64,000 nt of DNA from Spirosoma sp. Lineage in GTDB: Bacteria > Bacteroidota > Bacteroidia > Cytophagales > Spirosomataceae. The stretch lies in NCBI RefSeq assembly GCF_026391055.1, contig NZ_JAPLET010000029.1, positions 62,001 through 126,000 on the forward strand, written 5' to 3'. Below, one piece after another: positions 32,326 through 41,771 of this stretch (positions are counted from its first letter, which is position 1; each line of letters opens with the position of its first letter). Both the position numbers and the translations under genes were made by a program. The notes below the pieces were generated by a model. The model was not told the origin of the DNA. It searched no databases and saw only the letters and a list, made by a program, of their open reading frames with translations.

Positions 32326-33456
32326 ATGACATTTTCGATTTCTGCCCAGGACACTCAGTCGAAGGCGCGAACGGGAACGCTGACAACGGATCACGGCCCT
32401 ATTCAAACACCCATTTTTATGCCCGTTGGTACGGCAGGGACGGTGAAAGCCGTTCACCAGCGCGAACTGGAAACGGATATCAACGCCGAAATTATTCTGG
32501 GGAATACCTATCATCTTTATTTAAGACCCGGTCTGGAGGTACTGAGCCAGGCGGGTGGTTTACACGCGTTTAATGGCTGGCGTCGGCCTATTCTGACCGA
32601 TTCGGGTGGGTATCAGGTGTACTCGCTCTCCCAAACCCGGAAGATCAAGGAAGAGGGCGTTACCTTCAAATCGCACATTGACGGTTCCAAACATACGTTT
32701 ACGCCCGAGGGGGTGATGGACATCCAGCGAATAATTGGCGCCGACATTATCATGGCCTTTGATGAGTGCACGCCCTACCCCTGCGATTACGGGTACGCCC
32801 GGCAGTCGATGGAGATGACCCACCGCTGGCTTGGGCGGTGCATTGACCGGTTCGATGCTTCAGAAGGCCATTACGGATACCGACAAACGTTGTTCCCAAT
32901 TGTGCAGGGGAGTACCTATGCCGATCTGCGCCGTCAGTCGGCCGAGATAATTGCTAGTAAAGAGCGCGAAGGAAACGCCATTGGTGGCTTGGCTGTGGGT
33001 GAGCCCGCCGAAGAGATGTATGCCATGATCGACCTGGTAAATGGTATCCTGCCCGCCGATAAGCCACGCTATTTGATGGGCGTAGGCACACCGGCCAATA
33101 TTCTGGAAGCTATTGCCCTGGGCGTGGACATGTTCGATTGTGTGATGCCCACGCGCAATGCCCGACATGGACTGTTGTTTACGACAGAAGGTATTATCAA
33201 TATCAAAAACGAAAAATGGAGTCGCGACTTTAGCCCCATTGATGCCGGTTTGGGCGGTTATGCCAGCACCTTTTATTCAAAAGCGTATCTCCGGCATCTG
33301 ATCAAATCCGAAGAGTTGCTGGGTGGTCAGATCGCCAGTTTGCACAACCTGACATTCTATTTATGGCTCGTTCGGCAGGCACGTACGCACATAGCCGCCG
33401 GTGACTTTGTGTCCTGGAAAAAGGAAATGGTAGTGCGGCTCATGCAGCGACTGTAA
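32326..33456 (+). CDS. tgt: Queuine tRNA-ribosyltransferase
   Basis: This 376-residue enzyme swaps guanine 34 for the queuine precursor in tRNAs with GUN anticodons, tRNA-Asn among them. DSGGYQVYSL at about 92 holds the first catalytic Asp, and GVDMFDCVMPTRNARHG near 266 holds the nucleophile. The usual zinc site CxCxxC before the conserved KAYLRHL segment (near 325) is missing: the sequence there is DAGLGGYASTFYSKAYLRHL, without cysteine. The His of LHNLTFYL is kept. The ATG at 32,326 is used, and upstream sequence is the palindrome. Confidence 0.95.
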   Translation: MTFSISAQDTQSKARTGTLTTDHGPIQTPIFMPVGTAGTVKAVHQRELETDINAEIILGNTYHLYLRPGLEVLSQAGGLHAFNGWRRPILTDSGGYQVYSLSQTRKIKEEGVTFKSHIDGSKHTFTPEGVMDIQRIIGADIIMAFDECTPYPCDYGYARQSMEMTHRWLGRCIDRFDASEGHYGYRQTLFPIVQGSTYADLRRQSAEIIASKEREGNAIGGLAVGEPAEEMYAMIDLVNGILPADKPRYLMGVGTPANILEAIALGVDMFDCVMPTRNARHGLLFTTEGIINIKNEKWSRDFSPIDAGLGGYASTFYSKAYLRHLIKSEELLGGQIASLHNLTFYLWLVRQARTHIAAGDFVSWKKEMVVRLMQRL

Positions 33457-33572
33457 AGCGTGTTGCACTACCTGGAATCGGGAAATAAGGGGATGGCTTG
33501 CTTGAGGTGGTGGCTTATTCATAAATCGTCTGATTGAGTACCCCTGGCCTTCCGACCAGTTCTGAGTTCTTT

Positions 33573-33616
33573 AAAGAAAAAGTCTCCAAATGATTCGATT
33601 TGGAGACTTTTTCTTT
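33573..33616 (+). terminator. Intrinsic terminator after tgt
   Basis: A 19-bp perfect stem (AAAGAAAAAGTCTCCAAAT with its complement, loop GATTCG) ends in T-rich sequence. It is placed about 115 bases after the tgt stop and 35 bases before the polysaccharide operon, so it separates the two units. The stem is symmetric and could also act on the minus strand. Confidence 0.88.
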
Positions 33617-33652
33617 GCGTTATCGTCTCATACTCAATGCTGGTTTTCGTGA

Positions 33653-34765
33653 TTGCCGGCAAGCTACCAACACCTTCAGCGAATCGTGCTACCCGAACCG
33701 ACTCCAGTTGTGCTGACTTTTTCCACCAGTCTGGTCGTGCGTATGCTTTGGCAGGAAAAGCGTAAAGTGCTGCCGTTTCTGGTTGTTTTTGCGGTATTGG
33801 GCGTTGTTGTATCATTGCTTATGCACCCCGAATTTCGGTCGGAGGCCCGGCTGATGCCCGAAATGAGCAGCAGTTCGGGCGATGTGCTGAAACGGCTGGC
33901 GTCGGTGGCGGGGTTTGCGGGTGTTGATTTGCTGGATGAGGGGGTGGAGGCTGTCCGGCCCGACCTGTACCCGAGTTTATTGCAGAGTACGCCTTTTGTT
34001 CTGTACCTGATTCAGCAGCCAGTCACCGCATCGGATGGCCGCGTGCAAACCATAGGCGAATTTCTGGAGGGACAGGCAAGCCCGTGGTGGGGGAGCCGGT
34101 TGCTGACGCGCGGCCACGAAGATGCCAAACCGTTACGTCTGGCTGCCGGAACGCTGCAACTCACCGTTCGTCAGCACCAGCTGGCCGACGAAATCAGCGA
34201 ACGGGTAAGTGCTAAATTTGATACTCGTTCGGGCATTATCACCATCACGGCTACCATGCCCGATGCCGGCGTGGCGGCCAACGTGGCGCAACTGGCCATG
34301 AATTACCTGACCCGCTATGTGCGGCACTACCGGACCGAAAAAGCACGGCAGGATTTAGGCTTCTATCGGCAGCAACTGGACGAAGCCCGTAAACGATACC
34401 ATTTGGCGCAATTGACCTTGTTTCGATACAATGAACAGCACAGGAATGTAGTTCTGCTTTCTACAACCATGGACCGGCAGCGGATGGAGGCCGAACTGAC
34501 GATCGCGCAAACGGTTTATACAGAACTGGCTGGACAGTTTGAGCAATCGAAGCTAAAAGTGCAGGCCCGAACGCCCGTCTTCAAGGTCCTCGAACCGCCC
34601 AAAGTGCCATTCCGGCGGGTAGCACCCAAACGAACATTGGTTGTGTTGCTGTTTGCCGGGGCAGGGCTGGCGCTGGGTGGCCTGTATGTACTGGCCCGAA
34701 ATGCGGCCATGTTTACCCGAAACCGGGCTCGATTATGGCCCGAAAAAGACAGTGTAGAAAATTAG
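33653..34765 (+). CDS. Wzz/chain-length determinant-like protein
   Basis: This 370-residue membrane protein has a helix at about residues 40-57 and a second one near 330-350, with a long periplasmic part and a coiled coil between (EKARQDLGFYRQQLDEARKRYHLAQ at about 225). This is the Wzz topology, which controls polysaccharide chain length. The cytoplasmic tyrosine kinase part of Wzc types is absent. The only start at the 5' end is TTG at 33,653, and GTG at 33,686 is an alternative. It opens the exopolysaccharide operon. Confidence 0.82.
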   Translation: MPASYQHLQRIVLPEPTPVVLTFSTSLVVRMLWQEKRKVLPFLVVFAVLGVVVSLLMHPEFRSEARLMPEMSSSSGDVLKRLASVAGFAGVDLLDEGVEAVRPDLYPSLLQSTPFVLYLIQQPVTASDGRVQTIGEFLEGQASPWWGSRLLTRGHEDAKPLRLAAGTLQLTVRQHQLADEISERVSAKFDTRSGIITITATMPDAGVAANVAQLAMNYLTRYVRHYRTEKARQDLGFYRQQLDEARKRYHLAQLTLFRYNEQHRNVVLLSTTMDRQRMEAELTIAQTVYTELAGQFEQSKLKVQARTPVFKVLEPPKVPFRRVAPKRTLVVLLFAGAGLALGGLYVLARNAAMFTRNRARLWPEKDSVEN

Positions 34766-34793
34766 GCTCAACGAATTTAACCACTAACAAGGC

Positions 34794-36086
34794 TTGCTAA
34801 ACGACCTTCAACAGAAAGAAAAACAACTGGCCGTTATCGGTTTGGGCTACGTAGGTCTGCCGATCGCTCTGGCCTTTGCCCAACGGTTTCGGGTGGTGGG
34901 CTTCGATACCAACGCCGAACGTGTGGCCATGCTGCAACGGCACGAAGATCCATCGCGTCAGCTACAGTCCGGTGATTTTGCCGGGGCCGATATCCGGTTT
35001 ACCGCTAATCCCGATGACCTCCGGAACGCCCATTTTTTTGTCGTGGCAGTGCCTACGCCGGTTGATGAGTACAAAGTCCCCGATCTGAAGCCCCTGCAAC
35101 GGGCGTCCGAAATCATTGGGCGTGTTCTGAAATCCGGCGATTACGTCGTCTATGAGTCTACCGTTTACCCCGGCTGTACCGAAGACGATTGCCTGCCGCT
35201 GCTGGAACAGTATTCCGGCCTGAAGCTGGGTGATGATTTTAAACTGGGCTACTCGCCGGAACGGATCAACCCCGGCGATAAGGTTCGAACGCTGACCGAT
35301 ATACTAAAAGTAGTGTCGGGTAACGATGCCCAAGTGGTGCAGACAATTGCCGATGTATACGGGAGTATCATTCGGGCCGGTATATATGCTGCGCCATCCA
35401 TTAAGGTTGCCGAAGCGGCCAAGGTCATCGAAAATGTTCAGCGGGACCTCAACATATCGCTGATGAATGAATTGGCGGTCATTTTCGACAAAATGAGTAT
35501 TGACACGCAGGAAGTACTGAAAGCTGCGTCGACAAAATGGAATTTTTTGCCCTTTACGCCGGGGTTGGTCGGCGGGCATTGTATTGGTATTGACCCCTAT
35601 TACCTTCTTTATAAATCGCGGCAACTGGGCTATGAACCGCAGGTGATCAACTCGGGTCGGCGTGTCAACGACAGTATGCCCGCTTTTGTGGCGACCAAGC
35701 TGGTGCAATTGCTGCTCCAACGCGAGAAGAATCCGGCGCAGACTAAAGTGCTGGTCATGGGCCTTACATTCAAGGAGAACATCGCCGACATCCGAAACTC
35801 GAAAGTAGTCGACCTTGTGAGGGAGCTGATGAAATACGCCATCAACGTTCATATCGTTGATCCGTGCGCGTCGCCGAACGAAGTTGCGCTTGACTATAAA
35901 ATGACCCTGCTGGATGCACCAGTCGGTCGATACGACGCTGTCGTTGTTGCCGTTGCTCATGACCAGTATCGCATGCTGGAAGCCGCCCATTTTAAGGCGC
36001 TGATGACAGAGCGGCCGATTTTACTGGATTTGAAGGGATTGTATACCATAGGTCAGGAGGATGATCTAACCCACTGGCGATTATAA
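34794..36086 (+). CDS. UDP-N-acetyl-hexosamine 6-dehydrogenase (TviB/WbpO-like)
   Basis: This 430-residue enzyme oxidises a UDP-N-acetylhexosamine to the uronic acid. An NAD site VIGLGYVGLPIAL lies near residue 14. VPTPVDEYK, YESTVYPGCTE, GYSPERINPGDK and the catalytic cysteine in GGHCIGIDPYY near 262 are visible, as are the C-terminal NAD-domain motifs (GLTFKENIADIRNSK). The start is a TTG. With the 2-epimerase at 41,772 it can make UDP-ManNAc-type uronic acid, or a GalNAc form, for the polymer. Confidence 0.93.
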   Translation: MLNDLQQKEKQLAVIGLGYVGLPIALAFAQRFRVVGFDTNAERVAMLQRHEDPSRQLQSGDFAGADIRFTANPDDLRNAHFFVVAVPTPVDEYKVPDLKPLQRASEIIGRVLKSGDYVVYESTVYPGCTEDDCLPLLEQYSGLKLGDDFKLGYSPERINPGDKVRTLTDILKVVSGNDAQVVQTIADVYGSIIRAGIYAAPSIKVAEAAKVIENVQRDLNISLMNELAVIFDKMSIDTQEVLKAASTKWNFLPFTPGLVGGHCIGIDPYYLLYKSRQLGYEPQVINSGRRVNDSMPAFVATKLVQLLLQREKNPAQTKVLVMGLTFKENIADIRNSKVVDLVRELMKYAINVHIVDPCASPNEVALDYKMTLLDAPVGRYDAVVVAVAHDQYRMLEAAHFKALMTERPILLDLKGLYTIGQEDDLTHWRL

Positions 36087-36102
36087 ACTAACCAGAAGAA
36101 GC

Positions 36103-37125
36103 ATGAAGATTGTCATTGTTGGAAGCCGGACGTTCGACTCATTCGAGTACAATCTGTGCGATTCGTTCAGGATGCTGGGGCATGATGCATCCATCATTGA
36201 TATAGTGGATGTGCTGCCGGTATCGGTCCGGCTAAATTACTGGGTGTCGCGTTTCATCGAGTCCTATGATCGGGTGGTGAGTGTTCGTCTGGCCAACAAG
36301 GTGGCGCTGCTTCGGCCCGATCTGGTGCTTGTTGTGTATAGAAACCTGCATCCGATGATTGTGAGGCAGATTAAAGATCATTGGCCCGCTGCACCCGTGG
36401 TTCAAATCAATCCGGATGCGCTGTCGAACCTCGAAAAGCAGCAGATCATTGCCGCCGATTTCGATCATTATTTCTCGAAAGAACCCTTTGTCGTTGATTT
36501 TCTGACAACCAAAATTGGGGCCAGCGCGCACTACCTGCCCGAAGGGTTTAATCCGCGCATTCACCGCAGGCCAGCCATCGAGAAAACCATCGCCGAATGG
36601 CTTACGGAGATCGATGTCCTGGTGTTCGGGAATTTATACGCCTACCGGGCCCGTATGATCGAGCACCTCATGCGGGCGGGTATAAAAGTGGCGGTGTACG
36701 GAACTGAGGGGCCTTATATGCGCCCGGTTGTCCGGTCGGCGTTTCGGAAGCAATACCTGGTTGGACCCGACAAAAATCGGTTGTTGTACGGGGCTAAAAT
36801 TGTTTTCAACAATTTTCACTACGCGGAGATAACATCGGTCAACCAGAAGTATTTCGAGATCAACGGAATTGGGGCCTTTCAGCTGTCCGATTATAAACCC
36901 ACCATTGAGGAGTACACAGGTGTACCGGCCGATCTGGTGACGTACCGGTCGGTCGATGAAGCCATTGAGAAGATCCGGTATTATCTGACCCACGCCACTG
37001 AACGGTACGAACTGGCCGATCGTCAGTATGGTCATTTCCAGCGGCATCACACCCTTGACCTGCGCGCCGGTCAACTGCTGCATACCGTGGGAATGTCGGA
37101 AGCATCGGCAACCGCAGTGGTTTGA
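36103..37125 (+). CDS. CgeB-like glycosyltransferase
   Basis: This 340-residue protein has a Rossmann-like start (MKIVIVGSRTFDSFEYNL), a middle part with DALSNLEKQ and SKEPFVVDFL, and a C-terminal half with VFGNLYAYRARMIEHL, KIVFNNFH and NQKYFEINGIGAFQLSDYKP. The last pattern (E-x-x-x-x-G-A..L-D) is typical of CgeB/GT1-like transferases with a GT-B fold. It acts in the cytoplasm. It ends with a TGATG overlap to the next gene. Confidence 0.8.
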   Translation: MKIVIVGSRTFDSFEYNLCDSFRMLGHDASIIDIVDVLPVSVRLNYWVSRFIESYDRVVSVRLANKVALLRPDLVLVVYRNLHPMIVRQIKDHWPAAPVVQINPDALSNLEKQQIIAADFDHYFSKEPFVVDFLTTKIGASAHYLPEGFNPRIHRRPAIEKTIAEWLTEIDVLVFGNLYAYRARMIEHLMRAGIKVAVYGTEGPYMRPVVRSAFRKQYLVGPDKNRLLYGAKIVFNNFHYAEITSVNQKYFEINGIGAFQLSDYKPTIEEYTGVPADLVTYRSVDEAIEKIRYYLTHATERYELADRQYGHFQRHHTLDLRAGQLLHTVGMSEASATAVV

Positions 37126-38456
37126 TGAAACGTGTTTTGCCCGCTTTTCTGCTTTTTCTGGGCATTTATCAAGGGGCTGATTTCACTGTTTATGAAGCCC
37201 TGGCAGCCGCATTGTCGGCCTACGCGTTTCAGCAATGTATAAGTCGCCTAGGCAGGACAATCGCCCTAATGGAGTGCATTGGTTTCATTGCATCGGTTGA
37301 ACTGCTGCTTGTTCCAGCCATTACTTACCGGGTGTTCCCGGCATCTATGTCTGTTGAGTCCACTACCTATTTTGCCTTTATGCTGCCCGCCTTCTGCGCA
37401 TTTTATGCCGGTATTCGTGGGTTTGGCAAACGCCCGTCGGCCTGTTCACACGTACCGTATTTTCAGGCTGTTGCAGCTTACCTCCGGCAAAACCAGGCAA
37501 GTGGTACAATGTTGCTTATCATGGGTTTAGCCGGGTTTACGGTTCGGACATTAGTGCCGGATGCGCCGACTATGGTTGGTTTATTGCCCGCTAATTGCCT
37601 ATTCGTCAGTGCCTTTTATGCCTGGCGTTCCCAAAGTACGTATCGCCTGATACACATCGGCGTTGTCGTTGTTGCGCTGCTGGCCTACACGGTTTGGTCG
37701 GGTATGTTTGGCGACCTGTTTCTATGGGGTATACTGGCGGTCGTTTTCGCTTCGCCGGGCATTCCCGGACTGTTGACAACCCGGCTGAAAAGCGTGAGTG
37801 TGGTGGTGGCTTTCCTGCTTTTGTTGCTTATCCAGTCGATTAAGGGCGAGTATCGGTACAATACCTGGGGCCAGCAGCGAACCGAACGCCGTGGAGATGC
37901 CCACCTGATGGTCGAGCTGCTCACTGACCGCCTTGCTAATCCGTCGAAAGTGCTGAACGCTGATCATGCTTTTCTATCGATTGTCCGGTTCAATCAGGGC
38001 ATTATGGTAGGGAGTGCAATGGCTAAAGTACCCTTGCACGAATCCTATGCGCAGGGCGATGTACTACTGTCGCTCTTGTATCCCTTTATTCCCCGATTTA
38101 TCTGGCCGCATAAGCCACAAACAGGTGGGTATGAGAATATTCGCCGGTTTACAACCCTGCCGCAGTCCGAGAATACCAGCATCAATCTGTCGCCGTTGGG
38201 GGAGGGGTATGTCAATTTTGGCTTTGGCGGGGTGCTGTTTGCGTGGTTCTACGGCTTCTTGCTGCGAAGCGGGTTTCAGTATGGTCTGTCCCTGGCCGGG
38301 CGCATACCATCTGTTATTCTTTGGTTACCTATGCTGTATATCGGCTGTCTAACGATGGAAACCGACTTGCTGTCTACTTGGGGTAGTCTGGCTAACAGCG
38401 CTGTTTTCGTGGCACTGCTCTTTTGGGGGACAAAACGTTTTGGTGTCCAACTCTAA
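37125..38456 (+). CDS. Wzy-like polysaccharide polymerase, multi-pass membrane protein
   Basis: The protein of 443 residues starts with ATG at 37,125 and has about ten hydrophobic helices. It has a larger polar loop between residues 245 and 320 (RYNTWGQQRTERRGD...), the place where Wzy polymerases have their catalytic periplasmic loop. It is flanked by transferases and Wzz. Sequence identity in the family is low, so the call rests on topology and context. Confidence 0.75.
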   Translation: MKRVLPAFLLFLGIYQGADFTVYEALAAALSAYAFQQCISRLGRTIALMECIGFIASVELLLVPAITYRVFPASMSVESTTYFAFMLPAFCAFYAGIRGFGKRPSACSHVPYFQAVAAYLRQNQASGTMLLIMGLAGFTVRTLVPDAPTMVGLLPANCLFVSAFYAWRSQSTYRLIHIGVVVVALLAYTVWSGMFGDLFLWGILAVVFASPGIPGLLTTRLKSVSVVVAFLLLLLIQSIKGEYRYNTWGQQRTERRGDAHLMVELLTDRLANPSKVLNADHAFLSIVRFNQGIMVGSAMAKVPLHESYAQGDVLLSLLYPFIPRFIWPHKPQTGGYENIRRFTTLPQSENTSINLSPLGEGYVNFGFGGVLFAWFYGFLLRSGFQYGLSLAGRIPSVILWLPMLYIGCLTMETDLLSTWGSLANSAVFVALLFWGTKRFGVQL

Positions 38457-38463
38457 TCCGCCT

Positions 38464-39483
38464 ATGACCGTTCTGTACTTGTTTAGATGTCCCGGCTCCG
38501 GATATAGCCTTGAGTACTTGTTTGCTGGCATACGCACTGAAATGGCCACGTGCGGCCTGCAAACGATGGCTGTTCATTTGCCCCATATCAGTCGGGGGGT
38601 GCGTAAGGTCTGGCAAAACCTGCGTTTTGTGAAGCAGCTAACCGCCGACGTTTTTCACGTCACCGGCGATGTGCATTATGTCGCCCTCGCTTTACCCGCG
38701 TCCCGAACGATACTCACTATTCACGATTGCTTTCTGTTGGAACACAATCGACATCGTCCGCTCCGTTATGCCGTATTCTGGCTGTTCTGGTACTACTTAC
38801 CCATTTGTCGAGCAGGGGTTGTAACCGCCGTGTCGGAAAAAACCAGGCAGGAACTGATCAACTATGTAGGTCGTGCTGCCCGGCATGTACAGGTCATCCC
38901 TAATGGCTATGATCCGGTGTTCACGCCCGTCGACAAACCCTTTTGCCATGCCCGGCCCACGCTGCTTCAGATTGGTACCGCAGCTCATAAAAATGTACCC
39001 CGTTTAGTAAAGGCAATTGAGGGAATCTGTTGTACGCTTATTCTGGTCGGCCCGTTATCTGCCGAACTACTGAGGGAACTCGGCCAGCGTGGCATTAGGT
39101 ACCGGAATTATGTCGCTCTGAGCCGGGCTGACGTCATTCAACTATATGCGAATTGTGACATTGTCACCTTTGTCTCGACCTACGAAGGGTTTGGCCTCCC
39201 CATTCTCGAAGCCAATGCCGTTGGACGGGTGGTTCTTACGTCCGATAGGTCGCCCATGCGGGAGGTAGCTGCCGACGCGGCCCATCTGGTTAATCCAACG
39301 GATACCGAGGCCATTCGCCAGGGTGTTCTGCGGCTCATTCGGGACGACCGTTACCGCCAGCGTCTATTAGGCAATGGCCTGCAAAACGCCCGGCGATTTA
39401 CTAGCGCCCTGGCCGTTCAGCGCTATCGGAAAGTATATAATGACGTCAGTTTTACACACGGGTCAACGCCTTCGTTCTCATGA
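38464..39483 (+). CDS. GT4-type glycosyltransferase
   Basis: This is a 339-residue GT-B enzyme. The ATG at 38,464 avoids overlap with the polymerase gene, although TTG/GTG at 38,440 is possible. The acceptor domain has TADVFHVTGDVHY, and the donor domain has VIPNGYDPVFTPV, LLQIGTAAHKNVPRL and the family 4 motif EGFGLPILEANAVGRVVLTSD with the two glutamates near 250. It overlaps the next gene in an ATGA. Confidence 0.9.
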   Translation: MTVLYLFRCPGSGYSLEYLFAGIRTEMATCGLQTMAVHLPHISRGVRKVWQNLRFVKQLTADVFHVTGDVHYVALALPASRTILTIHDCFLLEHNRHRPLRYAVFWLFWYYLPICRAGVVTAVSEKTRQELINYVGRAARHVQVIPNGYDPVFTPVDKPFCHARPTLLQIGTAAHKNVPRLVKAIEGICCTLILVGPLSAELLRELGQRGIRYRNYVALSRADVIQLYANCDIVTFVSTYEGFGLPILEANAVGRVVLTSDRSPMREVAADAAHLVNPTDTEAIRQGVLRLIRDDRYRQRLLGNGLQNARRFTSALAVQRYRKVYNDVSFTHGSTPSFS

Positions 39484-40613
39484 AAATAGTTATGTCAGCC
39501 GACTGGTTTTACCCCGCACAGGTAGGCGGTTCGGCCAGTACAATCTACTGGCAGGCAAAGGCCTTAACGACAGAAGGGCATCAGGTATCCATTGTGGCTA
39601 CTTCGCAGAATATCGACAAATCGATACCGAGAAATCGTTGGCTGTCAATGGACTGTGGCCAGGTTATTTATACGGAAAATCCGCATTTCTATTTGCCTTT
39701 CAGACACATTCTGCATGGTTTGAAAGCCATCCGGAAGGCCGATGTCGTGCATGTAAACAGCCTTTTTTATCCCGCTTCGTTTGTTTGGGTTATAACCTGT
39801 CGGTTGCACAGGAAACCGGTTGTGTGGTCACCCCACGGCGAATTGAGCCCGGCGGCATTACGGTTTCGACCTTACCTGAAGCGGTGTCTGCTGCTGCTAT
39901 TTCGGTGCGTAAGCGCAGGGGTGCTGTTTCATGCCACTTCAGTGGATGAGGTGAGGCAGATTCAGCGTCGTTTCGGGGCGCGTGTTCAGGTTGCAAAACT
40001 CAGAACAATGATGGAGTTGCCGCTGCCGGTGGTACGCGTGGCCCGGCCTTACCTGCTGTTTATGGGACGATTGCATCCAATAAAAGGTATTGAGCGGCTG
40101 CTGGAGGCTCTCGCTGGGTCAGATGTGTTTCTGGAAAGTTCTTATTCGTTGCAAATCGCAGGTCCGGATACCGACGAAGCCTATACCCGTAAACTGAAAG
40201 ACCAGGTAGACAGGCTGGGCCTTTCGGCAAAGGTATGTTTTGTCGGCGCCGTACGAGGGAAGGTCAAAGAACATATTTATGCCAATGCCCATGTGTTGAT
40301 CCTGCCATCGCATGCCGAGAACTTTGGTAATGTCGTGATCGAGTCGCTGGCGCAGGGAACCCCTGTTATTGCCTCGACAAATACCCCCTGGCAAGTCCTT
40401 GAAACGAAGCAGACCGGCCGTTGGGTCGCGAACGATGCCGAATCGCTCCGGAAGGCCGTCGAGATGTTCCTGACTATGACGTCTGACCACTATGCCGGGT
40501 ATCGGGACAGAGCTGCGCAACTGGCCCGAATCAATTACACGATACATGCGCATGTATCACTCTGGTCGGACATGTACCAGGCTGCCAACGCACAGCACAA
40601 ATCTGTATGGTGA
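39480..40613 (+). CDS. GT4-type glycosyltransferase
   Basis: In this 377-residue protein the N-terminal part reads MSADWFYPAQVGGSAS with the glycine-rich loop of GT4 enzymes. Further down are SPHGELSPAALRFRP, LLFMGRLHPIKGIERLLEAL near 190 and SHAENFGNVVIESLAQGTPVIAS near 285. It transfers one sugar from an activated donor to the lipid-linked repeat. It is tightly coupled to both neighbours by short overlaps. Confidence 0.9.
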   Translation: MKIVMSADWFYPAQVGGSASTIYWQAKALTTEGHQVSIVATSQNIDKSIPRNRWLSMDCGQVIYTENPHFYLPFRHILHGLKAIRKADVVHVNSLFYPASFVWVITCRLHRKPVVWSPHGELSPAALRFRPYLKRCLLLLFRCVSAGVLFHATSVDEVRQIQRRFGARVQVAKLRTMMELPLPVVRVARPYLLFMGRLHPIKGIERLLEALAGSDVFLESSYSLQIAGPDTDEAYTRKLKDQVDRLGLSAKVCFVGAVRGKVKEHIYANAHVLILPSHAENFGNVVIESLAQGTPVIASTNTPWQVLETKQTGRWVANDAESLRKAVEMFLTMTSDHYAGYRDRAAQLARINYTIHAHVSLWSDMYQAANAQHKSVW

Positions 40614-41752
40614 TGGATTATACGGGGGAGAGTATACTCGTCAGGGTTCGAAAAGTGGCTCGTTATGTAAGGCTGTACGGACTTGCCAGAACGATTGCCA
40701 AAGTACGGGCACACTACCACATGAATAGGGTGTACCCTCAAAGGCCGTCGCTCCCGGTACCTGCGGGGCCAACCGAAAGGCATGTTGGGATACTCGGTTG
40801 CGGGAAATTCGCCTATGCCAATGTTGCGTATTATGTGCATCGGCATGTTGGAGCGGTTATTCGGGGCGTCATGGACACGGACCCGAACAAAGCAATCTCA
40901 CTGGCGCAGCGTTACCGGGCAGATTATTACACAACTAACGCCGATGATGTACTGAATGACCCGCACATCGACCTGATTTACATTGTCTCGAATCATGCGT
41001 CACATGCCGAATACGCCATTGCTGCCATTCGGAAAGGCAAAGCCGTTCATATTGAAAAGCCGCCTGTAGTCAATGCCGATCAGTTGATTCGACTTTGTGT
41101 CGCCATTGACGAGAATAACGGGTGCGTTCGATTGGGTTTCAACCGACCCAAAAGCCCTCTGGGTCTGCTGCTAAAACAGCAAATGGACGCTCAGACAGGT
41201 TCGGCTATGATCAACTGGTTTGTTGCGGGCCACGCCATTACCCCCGGCCATTGGTATTTCGCGGAGGAAGAGGGTGGACGAATTTTGGGAAATCTGTGCC
41301 ACTGGATTGACTTTACATTACGGCTGATACCAGCCGCCAGCCGCTACCCCGTTCAGATTATCCCGACGCGTGCCCAGCGGTCCGATTGCGACATTAGTGT
41401 GTCTTATCTGTTTGGTGATGGCTCCATCGCAACTATCACTTTTTCGGCGAAAGGGCACACGTTTGAGGGGGTTCGGGAAACGGTGAATGTCCATAAAGGG
41501 AACCTGCTGGCCCAATTGACCGACTTTCAGCGTTTACGGCTGGACATTGGCCCTGTTGTGCGTCATAGGCAATTGTGGTTTCGGGATCACGGACACCGGC
41601 AATCTATTCTCGATAGTTACTTAATGCGGGGGGATAAGTCAAAGCAGGAAACGGTGGCAATGATCCGGGAGACGGGCTGGCTCATGCTCAAAACCAGGGA
41701 AGCGCTGGAGACAACGACGGTAATTACCGTGACGGCCAATTTTTCGCGATAA
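40607..41752 (+). CDS. Gfo/Idh/MocA family oxidoreductase
   Basis: This 381-residue protein has an unusual leader of about 55 residues. The NAD-binding core then begins at VGILGCGKFAYANVAYY. IYIVSNHASHAEYAIAAIRKGKAVHIEKPP contains the conserved EKP. The second domain holds the usual GxCHWIDF (NLCHWIDFTLR). It probably oxidises or epimerises a nucleotide sugar or a sugar in the polymer. The overlap with the previous gene is 7 bases. Confidence 0.88.
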   Translation: MVMDYTGESILVRVRKVARYVRLYGLARTIAKVRAHYHMNRVYPQRPSLPVPAGPTERHVGILGCGKFAYANVAYYVHRHVGAVIRGVMDTDPNKAISLAQRYRADYYTTNADDVLNDPHIDLIYIVSNHASHAEYAIAAIRKGKAVHIEKPPVVNADQLIRLCVAIDENNGCVRLGFNRPKSPLGLLLKQQMDAQTGSAMINWFVAGHAITPGHWYFAEEEGGRILGNLCHWIDFTLRLIPAASRYPVQIIPTRAQRSDCDISVSYLFGDGSIATITFSAKGHTFEGVRETVNVHKGNLLAQLTDFQRLRLDIGPVVRHRQLWFRDHGHRQSILDSYLMRGDKSKQETVAMIRETGWLMLKTREALETTTVITVTANFSR

Positions 41753-41771
41753 ACCGCGTGACCCCCACACC

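Noticed and set aside
35304-35990. 228-codon minus-strand open frame
   Set aside because: It is antisense to the UDP-sugar dehydrogenase, whose motifs are intact; high His/Arg/Val content marks it as a shadow.
39374-39949. 191-codon plus-strand open frame overlapping two glycosyltransferases
   Set aside because: Both overlapped genes show conserved motifs in the other frame, and this frame has none.
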